In this document: positions 54,866 through 61,813 of the stretch, in pieces
Layout: each line of letters starts with the position of its first letter
Position numbering within the stretch: position 1 is the stretch's first letter
NCBI GenBank assembly: GCA_902785065.1
Contig: CACZXH010000001.1
Span: 59,678 to 123,677, forward strand
Length of the DNA stretch: 64,000 nucleotides
Direction: 5' to 3'
DNA from: an uncultured Bacteroidia bacterium
Lineage (GTDB): Bacteria; Bacteroidota; Bacteroidia; Bacteroidales; UBA932
Made by a program: the position numbers and the translations under genes
The notes under the pieces: generated by a model
Seen by the model: the letters and a program-made list of their open reading frames with translations, nothing else
Database searches by the model: none
What the model was told of the DNA's origin: nothing

Positions 54866-57800
54866 ATGAAAGCGCTCCGCATTATCCGGAATATCGTGCT
54901 GGCCCTCCTGGGCCTGGTGCTGCTCCTGCTCGTGGCCCTGCAGATCGTCCTGCGGCCCAAGGTGCTCACTCCCATCGTAAACCGGTTCGCGGAAGAGTAT
55001 GTGGAAGGAGGCGAACTCCGATTCTCGCGGGTCCGCGCCTCGGTGCTCAAGGATTTTCCTTTTTTGAATTTCAGGCTGGACAGCCTGGCCATCGTGTATC
55101 CGCACGGGCGGTACGCCTGGTATGACTCCACGTACGTCGAGACAGGGCGGTTTCCGCTGCTGCAGGCAGGCCGGGCGCCGGTGATGGACACGCTGGCCTC
55201 GTTCAGGACGCTGGAAGCGTCGCTCAACCTCATCAATCTCCTCAAGAAGACCAGTTACGACATCCGCCGGGTGGAACTGGACCACCCGCGTATCTTCGCG
55301 CACCATTACGACAGCACGGCCGCGAACTGGCAGATTCTCCAGCTCAGCGACCCGTATGACACGACCGCTTCCGCTCCCCTGCCGCCCATCCGCCTGCATA
55401 AGGTCCACCTGACCGGCCGGCCTTACATCGTGTACACGAACCAGCAGGACACCCTCCTGGCGATGCTGCGGATGAAACAGCTGAAGTTAGAGGGGAAAAT
55501 GGACACATACCATTTGCCGGACGCCCGGCTGCGGCTCGTCGCGGACAGCCTCTTCGTGAACGGCCGCCTGCCCAAGGATACCTTGGCCCTGGGCCTTGAC
55601 CGCCTGGAGGCGGAAGGCAAGGACCGCCGCGTCTCCCTCGCGGCGGACGCCAAGGCTTTTCTCTCCCGGCGTTCCTCCGGCCGGATGCGGATTCCCGTAC
55701 ACCTGGAAGCGGATGCAGCCTTCCCGGAAAGGGCGGACGGCGCCCTGGAGGCGCAGGTGGACCGCCTGGCCTTGCAAGTCGCCACCATTGACCTGAAAGG
55801 CGGCGGCAACGCCGTGTTCCACCGGGACAGCACAGAGATCAAGGCCGATGCCACCATTGAAAAATGCCCCTTGGGTGATCTTCTGAAGGAATACAAGGTC
55901 AATTTCCCCGCCCTGGGGAAGGTGAAGACGGATGCGGTGCTGGACCTGGATGCCCATTGCGACGGCGTGCTGGCGAAGGGGCGGCTCCCCCGCATCAACG
56001 CCCGCCTGCAGATCCCGGACGCCTATGTCGATTACGAAGGCGTCGGCCGCCGGGGCCAGGTGTCGCTGGATGTCAATGCCAACACCGACGAGGAGCTGAA
56101 GCTGGACCTGGACCTGAACCGCGTGCTCCTGGACATCGTGGGCGCCCGCATCGACGTGAAGGGAACGGCGGCGGACGTGACCGGCGAGGATCCTTTCTTC
56201 GCCATCAATGGAAAGATCCGCGCCCGGGTGGACTCTCTCACGAAGGCTTTCACGGCCGAACGGGGCATCACCGGGACCGGATCCATTACGGCCTCCCTGA
56301 ACGGGCAGGCGCGGCTGTCCCAGCTGAACCTGGCCAAGATCGGCAACGCCGACATCAAGGGAAATGCGGTCATCCGCGACCTGTCGGTGGATGACACGAA
56401 AGACAAGCTCAAGGCCTGGGTCCGAAAGGCGGACCTCACGCTGGAGACGAAGGGCAACCGCATCGACGACAACATGCGTCGCGGCGCCCGCGTCCTGGCA
56501 CTGAATGCCTTCCTGGACACGCTGGACGCCACCTACAAGGGTGGAACCTACGTCCGTGGAAAAGACATTGACATCCAAGCGCAGAACTCGGCGGCCATCC
56601 TCCGCGGCGGCAAGGAACTGACCCCGCTGATGGGCGTCCTCAAGGCCGCGAACCTGTCGATGCGGGACGAGGAAGGAACGGCCATCGGCTTCCGCGACAA
56701 CACAGAGACCTTTCGCGTCACGCCTTCCACCAAGGACTTCCGCTCCCCGAAACTGAACCTGACGAGCCAGAGCGTGGGTGTGCGACTGCGTACCGGAGCC
56801 AACGGCGTCCTGTTGCGCAACTTCAAGTTTGACATTACCGCGAACAAGCATCTGCTGGCGGAAAGCACGTCCAAGCGGTTGAACCGTTTCCTGGATTCCT
56901 TGCAGCGGGTCTGGCCGGGTGTCCCGCGGGACTCCCTCCTGGCGAAATACCGCCAGAGCCATCCCCGGCGCACTTTCCCCGCCTGGATGCAGTCCGATTT
57001 CCGAAACCGGGACATCCACGTGAACCTGTCCGACGCTGTAAGGCAGTATTACCGCAACTGGGACTTCTCCGGCAACGTGGCGCTGGAGCGGGCGCGCCTG
57101 CTTGTGCCCGCCTTCCCGCTCCAGACGCAGGTATTTGACCTGCGCGGCGCGGTGACCAACGACCAGGTGGACCTGAAGAATATCACCGTCCAGGCCGGTG
57201 AATCCAACCTGACCGCCCAGGGCACCCTCGGCAACCTGCGCCGTTCCCTGCTGATGCGCGGTACGATGGAACTGGACGCCACGGTCTCCTCCGACCATCT
57301 GGACGCGAACGAATTGATGCGGGCGTACGACTATTATGCCGACTATGACCCCCAGCCGTCGATGGAACGCGCCAGCGACGAGGCCATTGAGCGGGCGATC
57401 GAGAAGGTCGAGCTTCCGGACAGCACCACCTCCCGTCTCCTGGTGGTCCCCGGCAACCTGAATGCGCGGGTGAGCGTGGAAGCCAGCGACATCCGATATG
57501 ACAGCCTGGAAGTCTCCTGGGCGGCCGCCGACCTGGAAATGAAACAGCGCACCCTCCAGATCACCAATGCCCTCGCCGCCACGAACATGGGCGAAATCCA
57601 TTTCGAGGGGTTCTACGCCACCCGGAGCAAGCGCGACATCAAGACCGGTTTCGACCTCAACCTCGTGGACGTCACCGCAGAGAAGGTCATCACCCTGTTC
57701 CCGGCGATCGATACGCTGGTCCCGATGCTGCGCTCCTTCGCGGGCGACCTGAACTGCGAGCTCGCGGCCACCGCGGAAATGGACACAACGATGCGGCTGC

Positions 57801-58546
57801 TGCTCCCGTCCATCGACGGAGTCCTCCGGATTTCCGGCAAGGACCTGTCCATCGACGGGGATACCCCGGAATTCAAGAAGATTGCCAAAATGCTGGTATT
57901 CAGGAACAAGAACGGGGCTTATGTCGATCAGATGGGCGTCACGGGCATGGTCCGCGACAACGTGATGGAGGTCTTCCCGTTCGTGATGGGCATTGACCGG
58001 TACACCCTGGCCGCGAGCGGTCTGCAGCACCTGGACGAGTCGTTCAGCTACCACCTGTCGGCTATCAAGTCGCCGCTGCTGGTGAAGTTCGGCATCAACA
58101 TCTGGGGCGACGACTTCGACCATATCAAGTACGGGGTGGGACGGGCGAAGTACCGGAACATCCCCGTGCCCGACTTCAGCCGGCAGCTGGACACCGTCCA
58201 GAACAGCCTGCTCGCGTCCATCCACAATGTCTTCGAAGTGGGCGTGGACCAAGTCATTGCCGAGAACAGGGAACAGCACTACATCCAGGACCGGATGACG
58301 GAGACGGGCTACACGCCTGCGGCCGACACCCTGGCGGCCCCGGCCGCAGTGACTGATTCTGTGGCATTGATGACACGCCGCTTCGAGGAAGCCTCCGCAG
58401 AAACGGACAAGAAAGCCTTGAAGGAGGAGGTGCTCGAGGTCATTTCGGGCGAAGCGGTGAAACCCACCCCTCCTGTCATTCCGAGCGAAGCGAAGGAATC
58501 TGACCCCCCTGTCATTTCGAGCGAAGTCGAGAAATCTGAATCATGA
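54866..58546 (+). CDS. AsmA-like large envelope protein with repeat-derived C-terminus
   Basis: A 1226-residue protein with a single N-terminal membrane helix (IVLALLGLVLLLLVALQIVL) and a long beta-rich periplasmic region, typical of AsmA/TamB-like bridge proteins thought to move phospholipids between membranes. The early motif LTPIVNRFAEEYVEGGELRFSRV and the C-terminal AsmA-type block (RISGKDLSIDGDTPEFKKIAKML, FGINIWGDDFDHIKYGVG) are clear. The last ~35 residues are low-complexity and consist of three 12-residue units encoded by a dispersed DNA repeat (58439-58546). The stop overlaps the prmA start by 4 nt (ATGA). Confidence 0.9.
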   Translation: MKALRIIRNIVLALLGLVLLLLVALQIVLRPKVLTPIVNRFAEEYVEGGELRFSRVRASVLKDFPFLNFRLDSLAIVYPHGRYAWYDSTYVETGRFPLLQAGRAPVMDTLASFRTLEASLNLINLLKKTSYDIRRVELDHPRIFAHHYDSTAANWQILQLSDPYDTTASAPLPPIRLHKVHLTGRPYIVYTNQQDTLLAMLRMKQLKLEGKMDTYHLPDARLRLVADSLFVNGRLPKDTLALGLDRLEAEGKDRRVSLAADAKAFLSRRSSGRMRIPVHLEADAAFPERADGALEAQVDRLALQVATIDLKGGGNAVFHRDSTEIKADATIEKCPLGDLLKEYKVNFPALGKVKTDAVLDLDAHCDGVLAKGRLPRINARLQIPDAYVDYEGVGRRGQVSLDVNANTDEELKLDLDLNRVLLDIVGARIDVKGTAADVTGEDPFFAINGKIRARVDSLTKAFTAERGITGTGSITASLNGQARLSQLNLAKIGNADIKGNAVIRDLSVDDTKDKLKAWVRKADLTLETKGNRIDDNMRRGARVLALNAFLDTLDATYKGGTYVRGKDIDIQAQNSAAILRGGKELTPLMGVLKAANLSMRDEEGTAIGFRDNTETFRVTPSTKDFRSPKLNLTSQSVGVRLRTGANGVLLRNFKFDITANKHLLAESTSKRLNRFLDSLQRVWPGVPRDSLLAKYRQSHPRRTFPAWMQSDFRNRDIHVNLSDAVRQYYRNWDFSGNVALERARLLVPAFPLQTQVFDLRGAVTNDQVDLKNITVQAGESNLTAQGTLGNLRRSLLMRGTMELDATVSSDHLDANELMRAYDYYADYDPQPSMERASDEAIERAIEKVELPDSTTSRLLVVPGNLNARVSVEASDIRYDSLEVSWAAADLEMKQRTLQITNALAATNMGEIHFEGFYATRSKRDIKTGFDLNLVDVTAEKVITLFPAIDTLVPMLRSFAGDLNCELAATAEMDTTMRLLLPSIDGVLRISGKDLSIDGDTPEFKKIAKMLVFRNKNGAYVDQMGVTGMVRDNVMEVFPFVMGIDRYTLAASGLQHLDESFSYHLSAIKSPLLVKFGINIWGDDFDHIKYGVGRAKYRNIPVPDFSRQLDTVQNSLLASIHNVFEVGVDQVIAENREQHYIQDRMTETGYTPAADTLAAPAAVTDSVALMTRRFEEASAETDKKALKEEVLEVISGEAVKPTPPVIPSEAKESDPPVISSEVEKSES
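58439..58546 (+). repeat. Three 36-bp units of a dispersed GTCATTTCGAGCG repeat inside a coding region
   Basis: Units start at 58439, 58475 and 58511, exactly 36 bp apart, each beginning GTCATT(T/C)CG(A/G)GCGAAG. They are read in frame as VISGEAVKPTPP, VIPSEAKESDPP and VISSEVEKSES. The 27-nt core of the third unit is identical to the intergenic copy at 6136-6162. The last unit runs into the prmA start codon. Confidence 0.85.
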
Positions 58547-59391
58547 ATAGTTTCGAGTATATTGAGGTGTCCGTCCGCCTGGAGCCCTTCTCCGAAGAGA
58601 CGGCCGAGATGCTGATGGCGGACCTCGCCGAGCTGCCGTACGACTCGTTCCTGACGGAGGAGCCGGTCCTGAAGGCCTACATTCCCCTGTCGGAATACCG
58701 CCCGGGCGACCTGAAGGTCGTCCTGAGCGGCTATCCCGACGTGGCCGGCTTCGAGGCCATCCCTATCCAGGGTCAGAACTGGAACAAGGAATGGGAGAGC
58801 CGCTTCGAGCCTATCGTCGTGGACGGGAAGGTCACCATCAAGGCCTCCTTCAACGAGAACGTGCCCCGCACGCGGTTCAACATCTGGATCGACCCGGAAA
58901 TGGCCTTCGGCACCGGCTCGCACAACACGACCTATATGATGATGCAGCGGATGCTGGGAATCGAGTCTTTGATTCGGGACCACGTAGTCCTGGACATGGG
59001 CTGCGGTACCGCTATCCTGGGCATCCTCGCCGCCAAGATGGGCGCACGGAAGGTTTTCGCCGTCGATATCGACGCAGTCGCCGCCCGCTCCGCCTGGGGC
59101 AACGCCCGCTGGAACCGCGTCTCCCGCCGCGTCGAAACCGCCTGCGGTGACGCCTCCCTCCTCCAGATGGGATCGTATGATGTTATTTTGGCGAATATCC
59201 ACCGGAACATCCTGCTGGAGGATATGCCCACGTACGTGCGGTCATTGCGGCACGGCGGCCGGCTCCTGATGAGCGGATTCTACGAGGCCGACATCCCGGC
59301 CTTGCAGGAACGCGCTTCCGCCCTCGGCCTCACCTTCATCGGCCAGACTCTCCGCGAAGAATGGGCCTGCGTGGAGTTCGCGAAAAATTGA
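58543..59391 (+). CDS. prmA: Ribosomal protein L11 methyltransferase
   Basis: A 282-residue cytosolic SAM-dependent methyltransferase that trimethylates ribosomal protein uL11. The N-terminal substrate-binding domain (NSFEYIEVSVRLEPFSEE, WNKEWESRFEPI) is followed by the family block FGTGSHNTTYMM, SAM motif I DMGCGTAILGILAAKMGA, the acid VFAVDID and the catalytic-region NIHRNILLEDM. Slightly shorter than E. coli PrmA (293), as usual in this phylum. Its start overlaps the AsmA-like gene by 4 nt and directly follows a dispersed repeat. tRNA-Leu lies 20 bp downstream. Confidence 0.96.
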   Translation: MNSFEYIEVSVRLEPFSEETAEMLMADLAELPYDSFLTEEPVLKAYIPLSEYRPGDLKVVLSGYPDVAGFEAIPIQGQNWNKEWESRFEPIVVDGKVTIKASFNENVPRTRFNIWIDPEMAFGTGSHNTTYMMMQRMLGIESLIRDHVVLDMGCGTAILGILAAKMGARKVFAVDIDAVAARSAWGNARWNRVSRRVETACGDASLLQMGSYDVILANIHRNILLEDMPTYVRSLRHGGRLLMSGFYEADIPALQERASALGLTFIGQTLREEWACVEFAKN

Positions 59392-59392
59392 T

Positions 59393-59400
59393 TATCTTTG
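59393..59400 (+). promoter_or_regulatory. -7 promoter element of tRNA-Leu
   Basis: TATCTTTG, a perfect -7 box, lies just after the prmA stop and 11 bp before the tRNA 5' end. Confidence 0.6.
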
Positions 59401-59411
59401 CAATCCTTTCC

Positions 59412-59493
59412 GCGGGTGTGTTGGAATTGGTAGACAACCCAGACTTAGGATCTGGTGGCGCAAGCCGTGGGGGTTCGAGTCCCCCCACCCGTA
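59412..59493 (+). tRNA. tRNA-Leu (anticodon TAG)
   Basis: A class II tRNA of 82 nt. The acceptor arm GCGGGTG pairs with CACCCGT (one G-T), discriminator A. The anticodon arm is CCAGA, loop CTTAGGA, TCTGG, giving anticodon TAG for CUA/CUN leucine codons. A short variable arm is present, and the T-arm is GGGGG-TTCGAGT-CCCCC. CCA is not encoded. The 3' third is also part of a very long inverted repeat with the downstream flank. Confidence 0.95.
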
Positions 59494-59551
59494 CGAAACC
59501 CTGCCCGGCCTCGATATGGCCGGGCGGTTTCGTACACGGGCGGGGGGACTC
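59477..59551 (+). terminator. Very long hairpin overlapping the tRNA-Leu 3' end; likely terminator
   Basis: Arms 59477-59510 and 59518-59551 are reverse complements over 34 nt except for one substitution and two 2-nt bulges, with a 7-nt loop. The inner part (GCCCGGCC / GGCCGGGC) would terminate the tRNA transcript. The outer part pairs with the T-arm and acceptor strand of the tRNA itself. Confidence 0.8.
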
Positions 59552-59566
59552 CGTCTGTCCACGTTA

Positions 59567-59636
59567 CCCCCTCCCTAAATCCCTCCCCTTGGGGGAGGGA
59601 CTCGGCGGCAGAAGCCGCCGTTCGCCTGCAGGCGAA
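59567..59636. repeat. Cluster of three palindromes (REP-like element)
   Basis: Three inverted repeats are adjacent: CCCTCCCC / GGGGAGGG (59581-59599), CGGCGGC / GCCGCCG (59603-59620) and the perfect palindrome TTCGCCTGCAGGCGAA (59621-59636). They are preceded by a pyrimidine-rich lead of CCCTCCCTAAAT. There is no coding signal; it looks like a dispersed extragenic element. Confidence 0.65.
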
Positions 59637-60030
59637 GTCGCTGCGCTCCGAAGGTGCTTCGATTCAGCGTTGGTGCAGTGCCGAGGCCGTGTTATTTGTG
59701 CTTCTCACAGGGGCCTGCGGATAACGGCTTTGTAATTCGCTGATTGACTGAATATTGCGTTTTTTCAATCCGCAGACCTCTTCTTTCTGTCGCAGGTCTG
59801 TGGACACAGATTTTTGAATCGAATGGCTATCAACCTGTTACAATACTACTTTCCGCAGACCCAGGTAAACCAATTTCTGGACGATTTAGGAGGTTGGGAA
59901 CCGAACCAATCGCAAATATCTGTCAATTAATATATTATTAACTGCATCGTTCCGAACCTTTCATTCAAACGGCAGGTTTGGAACCACCCTGGAACATAGT
60001 TGGTTCCCAACCTCACCCTCTACGCAAGCA
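59637..60030. other. Gene-poor stretch with nested inverted repeats
   Basis: No convincing gene; the 65-codon frame at 59744-59941 has no family features. An outer inverted repeat GAGGTTGGGAACC (59890-59902) / GGTTCCCAACCTC (60002-60014) encloses an inner one, GTTCCGAACCT (59949-59959) / AGGTTTGGAAC (59974-59984). The composition is more AT-rich than the flanking genes. It could be a decayed mobile element or a structured RNA. Confidence 0.5.
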
Positions 60031-60064
60031 AAACCCCGGCAATCATCCAAGACTGTCGGGGTTT
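60031..60064 (-). terminator. Intrinsic terminator of the PepSY-like gene
   Basis: AAACCCCGGCA, a 12-nt loop and TGTCGGGGTTT form an 11-bp stem with one G-T; on the minus strand it is followed by TTTT. Its loop and inner stem are identical to those at 61386-61413. Confidence 0.8.
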
Positions 60065-60113
60065 GTGTTGTGCCAATATACCAGGATCGGCAAAGGAACA
60101 TAGAAGAATGCGG

Positions 60114-61019
60114 TTATTCTTCATCTGTTCCTACGTAGAACCTGATATTATCCAATTCAGTTCCGAACTTCAAACCATAAAAGAACCCCTCAATGGTTTC
60201 AAGCATAGACAGTTCGAACCATTTTTGACCGGGGTTCTCTGCCTCGTACTCTTCAATCTCTTTCAGGACGCGCGCGGGAAGCGTCGTGCCCATAGGAAGC
60301 GCATATTCCGTGTGTCTCCACTCGAAGTCTTCAGCTGAGGGTGCAGAACGGAACGTCACGGTCTTCAGGATGCCTTCGTGGCGGATGAATAAATACTGCT
60401 CTCCATCATTGGCCGCTCCGAGAATCGACGCGTCAGGGTACTTACTAAGAACAAAACCCATCGCAGGGCTCAAATCGGCCCACCAGATAGACTGGTTAAA
60501 CAGACGGTGACTGTAAGAGAGCAATGTGCCATCCTCGGCAATGACGATGTGATAAACCAGATCGTCGATCAATTCATCGCCGTACACATAGTAACCCAGA
60601 CAGTCGACCTCATACTGTTTTTGAGCCATTCCCGCCCTTTCAATCTCAAGGACATAATTGTTTTCATAGAAATACTCGTGAGCGATTCCCGTCTTGACGT
60701 AAGCCGAGCGGACCGGCTTGGGAAAATCTTTGAGGAAATCTTTGACATCCAAACTCTTCTGGGAGTATGTCCATTCCCCATTGACATAGACGGCCTCGTT
60801 CTTGTATCCGTCCTTGTCGATAAGGGAAATTTTCACTTCATTTTCTCCTCCAATAACCCTAATGTCTGTTGCCTCCGGATAGCGTCCGTAAAAATCCCAA
60901 ACAACGTTTTCGGGGAGAGACTTCATCGGATCATATTCCCGGGTTCCCTGCGGGTCTTTTTCACAAGACAACAGCGCTAGCGCCATCATGGCGCACACAA
61001 TAAAACAAAACTTCTTCAT
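60114..61019 (-). CDS. PepSY-like (BLIP-type) lipoprotein
   Basis: A 301-residue lipoprotein (lipobox ALLSC, EKD following). Residues ~35-120 and ~120-215 look like PepSY-like/DUF2874 repeats: a YPEATDIRVIGGENEVKISL strand pair, NGEWTYSQKSL, then DFPKPVRSAYV, followed by AHEYFYENNYVLEIERAG and DASILGAANDGEQYLFIRH. Such periplasmic proteins are common in Bacteroidales and have no settled function. It has lower GC than the housekeeping genes and sits alone in a repeat-rich region, with a complete promoter upstream and a clear terminator downstream. I cannot assign a biochemical role. Confidence 0.75.
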   Translation of the reverse strand: MKKFCFIVCAMMALALLSCEKDPQGTREYDPMKSLPENVVWDFYGRYPEATDIRVIGGENEVKISLIDKDGYKNEAVYVNGEWTYSQKSLDVKDFLKDFPKPVRSAYVKTGIAHEYFYENNYVLEIERAGMAQKQYEVDCLGYYVYGDELIDDLVYHIVIAEDGTLLSYSHRLFNQSIWWADLSPAMGFVLSKYPDASILGAANDGEQYLFIRHEGILKTVTFRSAPSAEDFEWRHTEYALPMGTTLPARVLKEIEEYEAENPGQKWFELSMLETIEGFFYGLKFGTELDNIRFYVGTDEE

Positions 61020-61054
61020 AGCTTACTACAACTAACTTGCTCTAAAAAGGGACG

Positions 61055-61084
61055 CAAAGATACGGGTTTTTAAAAAAAATCAAA
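61055..61084 (-). promoter_or_regulatory. Promoter of the PepSY-like gene
   Basis: On the minus strand TTTG (61081-61084), an 18-bp spacer and TATCTTTG (61055-61062) match the consensus; the predicted leader is about 30 nt. Confidence 0.7.
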
Positions 61085-61385
61085 AATTATTTCTGACGAG
61101 CGCCCGTTTCGACCTACCCATACTCGCCTTGTATTATGACAGCCCCTTGCAATCTGTCTGTATTTCGTAATCTTTGACTGTTGAAAGAAAAACCGTCAAA
61201 ATGGGAGCATACGACAGACAAAGCCACTAGTTATTAACCTGTAAACCAACTGAATACAACTTTCTCAAGTCCTCCAGAAAAGTTAGATATATGTTAACGA
61301 CCCCGTACGAGACTATTTAACTAATTGATTTTCATAGGTTTACTAATCTCAAAGAAGTCAATTTCTTTGAGAATTCCGATGACCC
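61085..61385. other. AT-rich intergenic region
   Basis: No gene is visible between the PepSY-like promoter and the crcB terminator. The only structure I see is a 9-bp hairpin CTCAAAGAA / TTCTTTGAG (61348-61371) next to the terminator. The base composition is clearly more AT-rich than the rest of the window. Confidence 0.5.
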
Positions 61386-61413
61386 CCCCGGCAATCATCC
61401 AAGACTGCCGGGG
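61386..61413 (-). terminator. Hairpin terminator downstream of crcB
   Basis: CCCCGGCA, a 12-nt loop and TGCCGGGG form a perfect 8-bp stem 25 bp after the crcB stop. The 20-nt core is identical to that at 60031-60064. No strong T-tract follows on the minus strand. Confidence 0.7.
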
Positions 61414-61438
61414 TTGTGTCAGGTCGATTAATCTGATT

Positions 61439-61810
61439 TTAGCGAACCAGGAAGTATCCCAACGCGACAAGGGCGATACCGACAAACACGCTGAAGGCTA
61501 CATACCCGACAAAACCCCAGATGTTCCCGCCCTGCAACATCATCAGCGCCTCCTTCGAGAAAGTCGAGAAGGTCGTAAAACCACCGCAGAAACCCACAGT
61601 CAGGAATAAGGCCCAGTTGCCTCCCTCGGTACCGTTCTTACTGAAGACGCCCCAGAGAAGGCCGATCAAGAAGCATCCGGCCAGGTTCACAGCCAGCGTT
61701 GCCCAAGGGAATCCCTTGATGCCTCTCAACGCCCACGATACAAGGTAACGGCCTGCGCCGCCCAAAAAACTGCCGGCGCCAACCACCAATATGGTTTTGA
61801 TAAGTTCCAT
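61439..61810 (-). CDS. crcB: Fluoride ion channel CrcB/Fluc
   Basis: A 123-residue four-helix membrane protein that works as a dual-topology dimer exporting fluoride. Signatures are GAGSFLGGAGRYLVS in helix 1, TLAVNLAGCFLIGLL in helix 2 (the conserved Asn), GFCGGFTTFSTFSKE in helix 3 with the F-box phenylalanines and TFST sodium-site region, and a fourth helix VAFSVFVGIALVALGYF. Length is normal and it is a single copy here. It starts 3 bp after the stop of the outer-membrane protein gene, so it is co-transcribed with it. I see no fluoride riboswitch immediately upstream, where coding sequence occupies the space. Confidence 0.95.
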   Translation of the reverse strand: MELIKTILVVGAGSFLGGAGRYLVSWALRGIKGFPWATLAVNLAGCFLIGLLWGVFSKNGTEGGNWALFLTVGFCGGFTTFSTFSKEALMMLQGGNIWGFVGYVAFSVFVGIALVALGYFLVR

Positions 61811-61813
61811 CGT

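Noticed and set aside
59744-59941. 65-codon frame after tRNA-Leu
   Set aside because: No family resemblance, no promoter or start context, and it spans inverted-repeat arms; chance frame most likely.
59412-61440. Genomic island or integrative element at tRNA-Leu
   Set aside because: The region is repeat-rich and AT-rich, but there is no integrase, no direct duplication of the tRNA end and no mobility gene. Only an inverted copy of the tRNA 3' end is present.
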